IMG/VR virus record: IMGVR_UViG_3300034071_000263 | Span: 1 to 27,050 of that record | DNA from: a virus | Length of the DNA stretch: 27,050 nucleotides | Reading direction: 5' to 3' (one strand) | Shown here: positions 7,667-14,464 of the stretch, one piece after another | Numbering within the stretch: the stretch's first letter is position 1 | Layout: each line of letters starts with the position of its first letter | The notes under the pieces: model-generated | Databases searched by the model: none | What the model was told of the DNA's origin: nothing | What the model saw: the letters and a program-made list of their open reading frames with translations, nothing else | Position numbers and translations under genes: made by a program

Positions 7667-7806
7667 TCGAAACATATAAACCAAAAGCGATAAACGTAAA
7701 AAAATTACATTTATTTTTAAAACAAATAGAAAATGAACCAATTAAATTTCCAGCACATAAAGTCGGACACATTCGACGAAGTGGACTTTCAAATAAAAAT
7801 AAATGA
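7654..7806 (+). CDS. Possible small overlapping ORF (50 aa)
   Basis: An ATG at 7654, inside the end of the adaptor gene, opens a 50-codon frame that fills the 66-base gap before the next gene and runs 74 bases into it. It encodes a Lys/Ile-rich basic peptide (NIIETYKPKAINVKKLHLF, later KVGHIRRSG). The codons through the gap look normal, and an overlapping start is typical of this genome. The long overlap with the next gene is unusual. It may be a truncated remnant. Confidence 0.4.
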   Translation: MGNIIETYKPKAINVKKLHLFLKQIENEPIKFPAHKVGHIRRSGLSNKNK

Positions 7807-8068
7807 TGTTGAAGTAGATTTAACTGACACAGTTATTCGTATGCAATTACGAAAGGAATATGGCGGTGTTGTTGGTTTATCTTTAACATCTGTAGGTAAT
7901 GCAGGGATAACTATTACTGATGCTGCAAATGGTTTATTTAAAATCAATACTCAAATCATTAACATACCAGCGTTTAACTATATTTACGACATTGAATTTA
8001 ATTTTGATGGTGAAGTAAAAACCTATATTTCAGGGAATTTTCTAATTAGAAACGACGTAACACGATGA
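7733..8068 (+). CDS. Small beta-rich virion or fibre-associated protein, unknown
   Basis: This 111-aa protein lies directly upstream of the large fibre gene, overlapping its ATG by four bases (ATGA). Its sequence alternates short beta strands with Asp/Asn turns (DEVDFQIKINDVEVDLT, then VIRMQLRKEYGG, GLFKINTQII, FNYIYDIEFNFDGE). This resembles the BppU-type N-terminal domains of phage baseplate and fibre proteins, which take the form of a short Ig-like or jelly-roll fold. It probably helps attach or extend the fibre. No catalytic motif is visible. Confidence 0.8.
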   Translation: MNQLNFQHIKSDTFDEVDFQIKINDVEVDLTDTVIRMQLRKEYGGVVGLSLTSVGNAGITITDAANGLFKINTQIINIPAFNYIYDIEFNFDGEVKTYISGNFLIRNDVTR

Positions 8069-10284
8069 GCGACATTATAGACATAACGGTACAAGAAACG
8101 ATTGATGTAGTTGATATTACAGTAAATCCTAACATTATTGAAGTTAATGTAACAAGAACAAGCGGAGGCGGTGGTTCTCAAACACTAGCGCAAACTTTAG
8201 ATTTAGGCAATACAACTGGTGGCGAAAATATACTCGTAAACAATGCCGATGCGATTGAATTAGAAAATACTTCTTTACTTAAAAAGGGAACTTATGATTT
8301 TGGCGGTAATGGTGGTATTTCTAGGATATGCTCTAATCAGTATGAAGATATGTGGCAGAATGGATTTAGACACGTATTCGACCAAAGCGGATTTATAAGA
8401 AATTCAAGTAATGGATTTGATTTAGTTCCAGATTCAAGTTTTGACGTAACATTGCGTTTTAAAGTTGGTTCATTTTGGACTTTAGATAACGGAACAACTT
8501 ACATTTGTACAGATAATACAGAAGGCGCAGCAGAATGGGAAATTTATCATAATTTTATTCCTACACTTCAACAAGTAGTTAATGAAGATGGGCAACTAAC
8601 AGATTCAGCAATTGCATTTGATTCTGTTGGAAATCCTAATTTAACAAGTGCAGTTAGCATAAATGGTTTATCATTTGTAGAAAATGATGGTATTGATGAA
8701 GAAACAACTGTATACGCATCAAATGGTATTCAAAGAAACTTAAACGCAAATGGCACTTTGCTTGATTTTGAAACACCTACAAATCCTGATAACGTAGTAT
8801 TAGTTCCAAACGGAAGTGGAACACTAGCATTTACTTCTGATATTCCAGCAGCAGGAGTTCCTTACACAGGTGCAACTGCTGATGTTAATTTAGGAGAGTT
8901 TGGTTTACTTACGGGAAATATCGAGTTTGACAATACGCCAACAAATATTCCTACTGGTGCTGGTTCATTAGTTTGGAACGATACAGATGGAACTTTAGAT
9001 TTGAAATTAAAAGGCGCAAATGTTACTTTGCAAATAGGTCAAGAAAATGTTATTCGAGTAGTAAACAAAACCGCAACTAACGTAAATCTATTAGAAGCCA
9101 ATTACCAAGCGGTAAGAGTTACTGGCGCACAAGGTCAAAGATTGAAAGTTGATTTAGCACAAGCCACAACAGATGCTTTATCGGCTGAAACAATCGGGCT
9201 TGTCACAGAAACAATAAACAACAATCAAGAGGGTTTTATTACTACAAGCGGACTTATAAGAAACGTAAACACAACGGGTTCTTTACAAAGTGAAACGTGG
9301 GCAGATGGTGATATTTTATATTTATCTCCAACGGTTGCAGGTAGAATTACAAAAGTAAAACCAACTGCACCAAATCATTTAGTTATTATCGGTTATGTAG
9401 TAAGCGCACACGCTACGCAAGGTTCAATATTTGTTAAGGTAGACAATGGTTATGAGTTAAACGAATTGCATAACGTTAAGATAACTAGCGAAACAAACAA
9501 TCAATTATTAGCTTACACTTCTGCGACTGATATTTGGGAAAATAAAAACATAATTGATTTAATTGTAGATTCTAATAGAACCAAAGGAATTGATTTTTTT
9601 GATGATTTTTTAGGAACTAATGATAATGCTGGAATTTCAACATCAACTGGAGTTACAATGTCGGCAGTTGGTACTGGTTCTGCTGCTAGAATTACAGGCG
9701 TTTATCCGAATCGAACAAATCAACAAGGAGTTATTCAATTAGCAACAGGAACAACTGCATCTGGAGGCGGGAGTTTTAGATTAGGTTCGGGAAATACACC
9801 TACATTTTTTGTTGGAAATGGTGCTATTTCTTACGAGGTTTTGATAAATATAGAAACGCTATCAACTTTGACAAATAGATTTGTAAATGTATTTGGTTTG
9901 TATACTGGTTCAAGCATAACAACGAGTAACAATTTAATTAGCTTTATTTATGACGAGGGAGGAGTTTTTGCAAGTGGTGGTATTGGTGCTTCTCCAAATT
10001 GGAAATGTGTAACAGGAAATGGAGGTACAAGAACATCAACTGATTCAACTGTTGCGGTAACTGCTAGCGCGTGGACAAAATTAAGAATAGAAATAAACGC
10101 TAACGCAACATCAGTAGGATTTTACATAAATGATACTTTAGTAGCAACAAACGCTAGTAATATTCCAGCTACAACAACAGCAATGTACTTTTTAAATGGT
10201 ATTCAAAAAACAACTGGATTGACTTCAATTAATATCTACGGTGATTACTTTTCTTTAAAACAAACATTCACAACTGCAAGATGA
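8065..10284 (+). CDS. Tail fibre / receptor-binding structural protein
   Basis: This 739-aa protein is the largest complete gene in the window. Residues 1-35 form a short strand-rich anchor (VQETIDVVDITVNPN) ending in a Gly-rich linker. Residues about 36-260 are Asn/Gly/Thr-rich and fibre-like. VPYTGATADVNLG at 265-277 is a motif widely shared by phage fibres. Residues about 300-475 (GSLVWNDTDGTLDLKLKGANVTLQIGQ onward) form a recurrent beta-rich module. Residues about 505-739, starting FFDDFLG and containing WKCVTGNGGTRT and LRIEINANATSVGFYINDT, look like a ConA-like jelly-roll domain that would bind cell-surface glycan. It lies between the adaptor and lysis genes. Host specificity is expected to reside in the C-terminus; this is inference. 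Confidence 0.8.
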   Translation: MSDIIDITVQETIDVVDITVNPNIIEVNVTRTSGGGGSQTLAQTLDLGNTTGGENILVNNADAIELENTSLLKKGTYDFGGNGGISRICSNQYEDMWQNGFRHVFDQSGFIRNSSNGFDLVPDSSFDVTLRFKVGSFWTLDNGTTYICTDNTEGAAEWEIYHNFIPTLQQVVNEDGQLTDSAIAFDSVGNPNLTSAVSINGLSFVENDGIDEETTVYASNGIQRNLNANGTLLDFETPTNPDNVVLVPNGSGTLAFTSDIPAAGVPYTGATADVNLGEFGLLTGNIEFDNTPTNIPTGAGSLVWNDTDGTLDLKLKGANVTLQIGQENVIRVVNKTATNVNLLEANYQAVRVTGAQGQRLKVDLAQATTDALSAETIGLVTETINNNQEGFITTSGLIRNVNTTGSLQSETWADGDILYLSPTVAGRITKVKPTAPNHLVIIGYVVSAHATQGSIFVKVDNGYELNELHNVKITSETNNQLLAYTSATDIWENKNIIDLIVDSNRTKGIDFFDDFLGTNDNAGISTSTGVTMSAVGTGSAARITGVYPNRTNQQGVIQLATGTTASGGGSFRLGSGNTPTFFVGNGAISYEVLINIETLSTLTNRFVNVFGLYTGSSITTSNNLISFIYDEGGVFASGGIGASPNWKCVTGNGGTRTSTDSTVAVTASAWTKLRIEINANATSVGFYINDTLVATNASNIPATTTAMYFLNGIQKTTGLTSINIYGDYFSLKQTFTTAR

Positions 10285-10511
10285 TAAAATATAGATACAC
10301 ACTAGGAAACCAAACTATTGAAACTTTAAACTTAAATGATATTCCACAAGGGCTTTCATACGAAACAATAGAGTTTGAAATAGAAGTTGAGCAAGAAGTA
10401 ATTGCGCCAAGTTTAACACTTAACGATGTTATTATCGATTTAGTTACTAAACAAGTTCAAGTGATGAGCGATGAGGAAAAAAGCGAACTATTAACTTTGC
10501 TCAATTCGTGA
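10281..10511 (+). CDS. Small acidic protein, unknown function
   Basis: This 76-aa protein overlaps the fibre stop by ATGA, so the two are translationally coupled. The N-terminal half alternates strands (YRYTLGNQTIETL, YETIEFEIEVEQEV). The C-terminal half is a predicted amphipathic helix (LNDVIIDLVTKQVQVMSDEEKSELLTLL). This could be a fibre chaperone or a small virion protein, judged from size and coupling only. I do not recognise the family. Confidence 0.75.
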   Translation: MIKYRYTLGNQTIETLNLNDIPQGLSYETIEFEIEVEQEVIAPSLTLNDVIIDLVTKQVQVMSDEEKSELLTLLNS

Positions 10512-10849
10512 TGAAAAAGATATTAAAATCGATTTTAAGAGATATAAAGAGTTTAGATATGATAATACTAAACCGATGGCATTTACACGCTCCAATAGCT
10601 TTTATTGCGGGTTGTATATTGTATTTTGCAATTCGCGAATCAATTACTGATACATATATTGCTACTGAAATAGCGTTTAAAATCTTTGTTCCTAGTTTTA
10701 TAGGGTTCATTTTCTTATTTTCTTTTGAATCATTGCAACAAAGCGGAAGAATTATTGGCGAACTAGAAAAATTTGAAAGCGATAAGGATTTGTGGGTTGG
10801 CGAGTTTTTTTTAATTATAGGGGTAATATTTAGTTATTTGTTATGGTAA
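10511..10849 (+). CDS. Three-segment membrane protein, holin candidate
   Basis: I start at ATG 10511, overlapping the previous TGA by one base; a GTG three bases earlier would add one residue. The 112-aa product has a basic N-terminus (KKILKSILRDIK) and three hydrophobic stretches, at about residues 27-43 (APIAFIAGCILYFA), 58-74 (FVPSFIGFIFLFSF) and 95-112 (FFLIIGVIFSYLLW). Small multi-span membrane proteins directly ahead of an endolysin are often holins that permeabilise the inner membrane at lysis. Sequence alone does not prove this. Confidence 0.8.
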   Translation: MKKILKSILRDIKSLDMIILNRWHLHAPIAFIAGCILYFAIRESITDTYIATEIAFKIFVPSFIGFIFLFSFESLQQSGRIIGELEKFESDKDLWVGEFFLIIGVIFSYLLW

Positions 10850-11238
10850 ATTTTTTTAGTGAATATTGGGAGGCAATTTTGGCAGCAATAAGCGCACCAG
10901 TTGCGTGGTTCTTTGGAGGTAGAGCAAAGCAAAGACAAGATGCGGTTAGCACTATGAAAACATTATATGATGATTTTTTAATTGTATATCAAGCTAGAAT
11001 GAATGAAGTTATGACTGAAGTAACTGAATTGAAAAAACACAATCTTAATTTACAAACTGATTTTAATAATATCCAAATGAGTTACGCGAAAGAGGTTGAA
11101 AAGTCGCAAAACTGGGAAAAGTTACATAGAGTTTTAACAGACAAATACAACGAACTAGCAAAAGACTACGAAAATTTAAAAGGACTTTATTCAAAACTAA
11201 AAGAGGATTTTGATAAACATAAAAAATTAAAACAATGA
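10843..11238 (+). CDS. Membrane-anchored coiled-coil protein in the lysis cassette
   Basis: This 131-aa protein overlaps its upstream neighbour by 7 bases and the endolysin by ATGA. Residues 5-25 (EYWEAILAAISAPVAWFFGG) form one hydrophobic membrane segment. The remaining approximately 100 residues are a strongly charged predicted coiled coil with regular Leu/Ile spacing. One membrane segment plus a long periplasmic or cytoplasmic coil is seen in spanins, antiholins and some holins. A second spanin-like gene follows the endolysin, so an antiholin or accessory lysis role is possible. The function is not established. Confidence 0.75.
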   Translation: MVNFFSEYWEAILAAISAPVAWFFGGRAKQRQDAVSTMKTLYDDFLIVYQARMNEVMTEVTELKKHNLNLQTDFNNIQMSYAKEVEKSQNWEKLHRVLTDKYNELAKDYENLKGLYSKLKEDFDKHKKLKQ

Positions 11239-11681
11239 GCAAAGTAGTAGAAATTGCAAAAAAAGAAATAGGACAAGGCGAAATACCTTTAAATAGCAAT
11301 AAAACAAAATACGGAAAATGGTTTGGATTTGATGGTGTTGCGTGGTGCGGTATGTTTGTAAGTTGGTGTTATGATAAAGCGGGTTCGCCTCTTGGTAATA
11401 TTGGTTTTAAAAAAGGATTTGCTGGATGTCAAACAGCGGTAGCGCATTATCGTAAAACAAATAGAATTACAACTAATCCAGTTGCAGGAAATATTGTTTT
11501 TTTCGATTGGAATAAAGATGGTAGACACGACCATACTGGCATATTTGTAAGATGGGTAGAAGTAAATAAAACCTTTGAATGTATCGAGGGTAATACCGCA
11601 GTAGGGAACGATTCAAATGGTGGCAATGTAATGTTAAGAAGTAGAAAAAATATTAACGTTTTATTTGTAGACCCTTTTTAA
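11235..11681 (+). CDS. CHAP-domain endolysin
   Basis: This 148-aa protein is a compact CHAP (Cys, His-dependent amidohydrolase/peptidase) enzyme that cuts peptidoglycan during lysis. It has an ARKEIGQ-type opening (AKKEIGQGE), the nucleophile C38 in VAWCGMFVSWC, the general base H100 in GRHDHTGIFV, and an IEGNT segment with E118/N120. No separate cell-wall-binding domain or signal peptide is present, so release through a holin is expected. C45 and C65 are additional Cys residues outside the catalytic motif. It sits between two membrane proteins and a spanin-like gene, completing a lysis cassette. The single-domain length is normal for phages of Gram-negative hosts. Confidence 0.93.
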   Translation: MSKVVEIAKKEIGQGEIPLNSNKTKYGKWFGFDGVAWCGMFVSWCYDKAGSPLGNIGFKKGFAGCQTAVAHYRKTNRITTNPVAGNIVFFDWNKDGRHDHTGIFVRWVEVNKTFECIEGNTAVGNDSNGGNVMLRSRKNINVLFVDPF

Positions 11682-11682
11682 A

Positions 11683-12180
11683 ATGAAATACTTACTACTG
11701 ACATTTTTGCTTATTAGCTGCGGCGCAAAAACAATCAATAAAGAAGAAAAGAAAATTGATAGTATTTCAACTATTACGCAAGTAATTAAAACAGATTCTA
11801 TTTCTAAAGATAGCACTTCAATTAAATTCGATGTTGCAACTGAAGAAATAATTATAGAAGCAGTAGACACTACAAAACCAATAGAGATAATTAACAACGA
11901 AGGAAAAGTAACTAAATACAAAAATGCTCGTTTAAGCCACAAAAAAAGAAAAGATAATACTATTGTAGTAAATGAAAAGATAGTGTCTAAAATCGTTGTA
12001 GATTCACTCAAAAACGAGATAGAAGTAAATAAAGTTGAAAACACAAAGATAGTTTATAAAGAACAATTTAATTGGAGTACTTTTATTCTTCAATTATGGT
12101 GGTTATGGCTACTTATAATTTTAGCTATTTATTTATCTTATAAATACTATAAAAATTATCTTAAATTTCCTTTACTATGA
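11683..12180 (+). CDS. Probable unimolecular spanin (lipoprotein with C-terminal membrane segment)
   Basis: This 165-aa protein starts one base after the endolysin stop. The N-terminus is a lipoprotein signal, YLLLTFLLISC, with lipidation expected at C13. A polar, Lys/Glu/Asp-rich periplasmic middle of about 115 residues follows, then one C-terminal hydrophobic segment (about residues 133-155, FILQLWWLWLLIILAIYL) and a short basic tail. An outer-membrane lipid anchor and an inner-membrane span in one chain is the signature of u-spanins such as T1 gp11, which fuse the two membranes at the end of lysis. I see no nested Rz1-like frame, but this was not searched exhaustively. The identification is from topology, not sequence similarity. 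Confidence 0.75.
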   Translation: MKYLLLTFLLISCGAKTINKEEKKIDSISTITQVIKTDSISKDSTSIKFDVATEEIIIEAVDTTKPIEIINNEGKVTKYKNARLSHKKRKDNTIVVNEKIVSKIVVDSLKNEIEVNKVENTKIVYKEQFNWSTFILQLWWLWLLIILAIYLSYKYYKNYLKFPLL

Positions 12181-12365
12181 GAATATCAAATGTAAAAGGT
12201 GCAACACAGACAAATTTTATAGAAGTAAGACACTATGAGAATAGTTTAATAAATATTAGTCAAAATTTAAAACCTGTTAAATCAGAATTTACAATAGGGT
12301 TTTGGAAAGTAAAAGGAATTAATTTTGTGCCCAAAGAATATTTAAATTTGATAGAGCATAGCTAA
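12177..12365 (+). CDS. Small basic protein, unknown function
   Basis: This 62-aa protein is ATGA-coupled to the spanin-like gene and is the last gene of the structural/lysis block. It starts MRISNVKGATQTNFIEV and has no membrane segment, Cys cluster or known motif. It lies directly before the T-rich intergenic region. I do not recognise it; a short virion or lysis-regulatory role would be speculation. Confidence 0.65.
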   Translation: MRISNVKGATQTNFIEVRHYENSLINISQNLKPVKSEFTIGFWKVKGINFVPKEYLNLIEHS

Positions 12366-12558
12366 CCTAGTTACACACTTTGTTTTTTAACACTTATTTT
12401 GTTTTTTTTTGGTTTTATTTTTAGAATTTTTTTTAGTTTTATTTTCTGTTTTTTTGTAAAACAACTAGGCAAAGTTATAAGATTTAAAATTAAATCCTTA
12501 CTGTTTTAAAATAAAGTTATTTACATCGTTGTTTATAAAGTATTTTTATATTTGACAA
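12366..12558 (+). other. T-rich intergenic control region between lysis and early genes
   Basis: This 193-base stretch has no credible ORF. CCTAGTT (12366-12372) and AACTAGG (12463-12469) are a 7-bp inverted repeat flanking about 90 bases of almost pure T runs with repeated TTTTG and GTTTTATTTT. An 8-base direct repeat AAAGTTAT occurs at 12471-12478 and 12513-12520. It may hold a terminator for late transcripts, an origin, or a pac-like element; I cannot tell which. Confidence 0.6.
12547..12554 (+). promoter_or_regulatory. TATATTTG promoter element before the NinG-like gene
   Basis: This is an exact Bacteroidota -7 consensus (TAnnTTTG), with a TTG at 12529-12531 and a rather short 15-base spacer. 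The ATG at 12559 lies only four bases downstream, so transcription would start at or near the start codon and the mRNA may be leaderless. Confidence 0.65.
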
Positions 12559-12933
12559 ATGAAGAAACAGAGCAGGAAAACACTAGTAAAAAACCTAGAT
12601 AGTATATTTAGCCAGTATATACGAAAAAGATATGCTGTAAACGATATAGCAACTTGTGTTACTTGTGGAAAGAAAGATAATTGGCAAAAATTACAATGCG
12701 GTCACTTTATGAGTAGAAGTAATTATTCAACTAGGTGGGATGAAAATAACGTAGGTGTACAATGTTATGGATGCAACATAGCACGAAGCGGTGAGCAGTT
12801 TAAATTTAGTTTATATCTTGGTAATAAGTTATCAGAAGAAATGTATTTAAAATCAAAACAAACTGTTAAATTTGCTGATGTAGATTTGATTGACTTAATA
12901 AACTACTATACCCAAAAGGTAACCTATATATAA
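12559..12933 (+). CDS. NinG/Rap-like recombination protein (zinc/HNH-type)
   Basis: This 124-aa protein resembles the NinG (Rap) family, structure-specific nucleases that resolve recombination intermediates in lambdoid phages. Visible features are a basic N-terminal helix (KQSRKTLVKNLDSIFSQYIRKR), C33xxC36 in TCVTCGK, C47-G-H49 in QCGHFMSR, and C69xxC72 in QCYGCN. These arrange two Cys pairs around a central Cys/His as in the family's HNH-like core. It opens the early unit with its own promoter, is followed by a terminator, and precedes ERF and exonuclease genes, so it fits a phage recombination module. The start is supported by the promoter position. Confidence 0.85.
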   Translation: MKKQSRKTLVKNLDSIFSQYIRKRYAVNDIATCVTCGKKDNWQKLQCGHFMSRSNYSTRWDENNVGVQCYGCNIARSGEQFKFSLYLGNKLSEEMYLKSKQTVKFADVDLIDLINYYTQKVTYI

Positions 12934-12971
12934 AATCTGTTTCTTTGAATGTTTTTTAATTTGTTTGGAAA

Positions 12972-12998
12972 GAGCTACTGTAACAGGTAGCTTTTTTT
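12972..12998 (+). terminator. Terminator after the NinG-like gene
   Basis: AGCTAC pairs with GTAGCT around a short T-G-TAA-CAG loop, extended by a T-G wobble, followed by seven T residues. It separates the NinG-like gene from the next early unit, which has its own TATATTTG element. Confidence 0.8.
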
Positions 12999-13047
12999 AT
13001 TTTTAAACTTTAACTTTTCTTTAACACTTTTATATAAATAACCTGTA

Positions 13048-13055
13048 TATATTTG
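13048..13055 (+). promoter_or_regulatory. TATATTTG promoter element of the main early operon
   Basis: This is an exact TAnnTTTG match 31 bases before the ATG at 13086. The expected -33 region has TTTAACAC but no clean TTTG. It follows a terminator closely, so it is the obvious promoter for the run of genes from 13086 onward. Confidence 0.6.
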
Positions 13056-13085
13056 CTGAAGAAATAACAAATAAAAAAATACATT

Positions 13086-13286
13086 ATGCAATTTACAATT
13101 CAAAATTCAGAAAGAACAAAAAAAGCAATTATTACAAGAGTAAAATTAAGTGATGGTTATAATTATTATTATACAATATATTCTTTAAATGCACATAATC
13201 ATTTAGTAATTAATGAAGGGTATAAACAAAAAGAAAGTATTTATTCAAAAAGAGAAGCTATTGAAATAGCTGAATCATTAATATAA
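13086..13286 (+). CDS. Small early protein, unknown function
   Basis: This 66-aa protein is the first gene after the early promoter. It is strand-rich and basic at the start (TIQNSERTKKAIITRVKLSDGYNYYYTIYSL) and ends with a helix (REAIEIAESLI). It has no Cys, membrane segment or known motif. Immediate-early position suggests an anti-host or regulatory role, but this is inference from location only. Confidence 0.75.
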   Translation: MQFTIQNSERTKKAIITRVKLSDGYNYYYTIYSLNAHNHLVINEGYKQKESIYSKREAIEIAESLI

Positions 13287-13344
13287 AAACAAAGTGGATT
13301 AGCATACTATAAACTGAATTAACAAACAAATAAAAACAAATATT

Positions 13345-13428
13345 ATGAAAACATTAAAAAACAGTGTATTGGCATTTTTATTATGGGTAGCTTTTTTAGC
13401 TGGAGTATTAACATTAAGTAGTTTATAA
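13345..13428 (+). CDS. 27-residue membrane microprotein
   Basis: ATG 13345 with an A-rich leader (AAATAAAAACAAATATT before it) encodes a 27-aa peptide: MKTLKNS followed by one hydrophobic helix (VLAFLLWVAFLAGVLTL) and SSL. The next gene starts two bases after its stop. The spacing, strong leader and clean amphipathic design argue for a real gene. It could be a small membrane effector in the early region; its function is unknown. Confidence 0.6.
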   Translation: MKTLKNSVLAFLLWVAFLAGVLTLSSL

Positions 13429-13429
13429 G

Positions 13430-13669
13430 ATGAAAACAGCAGTACAAGAATTATTTTCAAAACTAGAAACAGAATATCCTAGTTTATTTAATACGCACTC
13501 GGTAGATGGTAGAAACTTTATTAATAACTACTATCAATTTTTAGAACTAGAAAAGCAGCAAATTATAGATGCTCACGGCAATCAAACTAAAAAATCAGGT
13601 GGAGTTACAAATCACACTTATATTTTGACAGGAGAAGAATATTATAACCAAACATTTAAAACAAATTAA
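13430..13669 (+). CDS. Small early protein, unknown function
   Basis: This 79-aa protein starts one base after the membrane microprotein. A helical N-terminus (TAVQELFSKLETEYPSLFN) and FINNYYQFLELEKQQIIDAHGNQ centre precede a Gly/Tyr-rich tail. I recall small proteins with this LE.EK.QI..A...G pattern as common but uncharacterised in Bacteroidota phages. No catalytic residues are recognisable. Confidence 0.8.
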   Translation: MKTAVQELFSKLETEYPSLFNTHSVDGRNFINNYYQFLELEKQQIIDAHGNQTKKSGGVTNHTYILTGEEYYNQTFKTN

Positions 13670-13670
13670 A

Positions 13671-13850
13671 ATGCAAGATTTATTAGATTACAACAGATTT
13701 AGAATTGAAACTTTACAAAGTAGAGTTTGCGAGTTAGAAAGTTTATTAAGCACATTAGAAACATATTGCTTTGAATTAGCTGATGCTGAATGTACATTAG
13801 AATATAAGACTTTAATAAAATCAGAACTTTACAAATTAAAACAACAATAA
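13671..13850 (+). CDS. Small coiled-coil protein, unknown function
   Basis: ATG 13671 to TAA 13850 encodes 59 residues, overlooked by a simple length cutoff. It fits between neighbours with one-base gaps on both sides. Heptad-like LQSRVCELESLLSTLETYCFEL suggests a helical coil with three Cys residues. It lies directly upstream of the ERF gene and may be an accessory to the recombination module; this is only positional. Confidence 0.75.
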   Translation: MQDLLDYNRFRIETLQSRVCELESLLSTLETYCFELADAECTLEYKTLIKSELYKLKQQ

Positions 13851-13851
13851 A

Positions 13852-14409
13852 ATGAAAGATTTAAACTTAAACCAAAAATTATCTTTAATTCAAAAAGAAT
13901 TTAAAGCAAATAAATCAAAATTTAATAGTTTTGGCAAATACAATTTTCGTAGTGCTGAAGACATTTTAGAGGCATTAAAACCATTTAACGAAAAATATCA
14001 AGTTAGTTTTATAATTACAGAAGAATTGATTAGTTTTGAAAATCCTATACTACTTTCAAAAGCTACAATATTAGATAATAACGGAGTTAATGAAATTTCA
14101 GCTACTGCTATTGTGGGAGTAGATTTACAACAAAAAGGAATGCAAGTGCCGCAGCAATTTGGTTCGGCTAGTTCTTATGGTAAAAAATATGCTTTAGGCA
14201 ACTTATTGTTAATTGATGACACACAAGACCCTGATGCAACAAATAAGCACGATAAAGAACCAGTAGATGATTTAAAATGGTTAAATAAAAACACGCCTGA
14301 ATTTAATAAAGCAATAGAATATTTAAAAAATGGTGGTAATATTGCAACTATTGAGGGTAAGTATAAAATGACTAAAGTAGTAAAAGACGAATTGTTAAAA
14401 GTTAAGTAA
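13852..14409 (+). CDS. ERF-family single-strand annealing protein
   Basis: This 185-aa protein belongs to the ERF superfamily of single-strand annealing recombinases, which pair complementary ssDNA during phage recombination and genome circularisation. Supporting features are an N-terminal helix region, YNFRSAEDILEALKPF at 30-45, the SATAIVGVDL strand, and the family signature QFGSASSYGKKYALGNLLLI at about 102-121, followed by DDTQDPDA. The C-terminal 40 residues are a variable basic tail. It is likely to act with the RecE-like exonuclease at 19705-20478 as a two-component exonuclease/annealase system, although about 5 kb separates the two genes. Confidence 0.88.
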   Translation: MKDLNLNQKLSLIQKEFKANKSKFNSFGKYNFRSAEDILEALKPFNEKYQVSFIITEELISFENPILLSKATILDNNGVNEISATAIVGVDLQQKGMQVPQQFGSASSYGKKYALGNLLLIDDTQDPDATNKHDKEPVDDLKWLNKNTPEFNKAIEYLKNGGNIATIEGKYKMTKVVKDELLKVK

Positions 14410-14464
14410 ATAAAACTGAATAGCCGACAACAGCAAAAAAAGGTAGGCAATAAATAAATATATT

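Noticed and set aside
818-11534. Other minus-strand ORFs over 60 codons
   Set aside because: They lie wholly inside well-supported + strand genes, have poor codon use and no motif, and look like antisense shadows.
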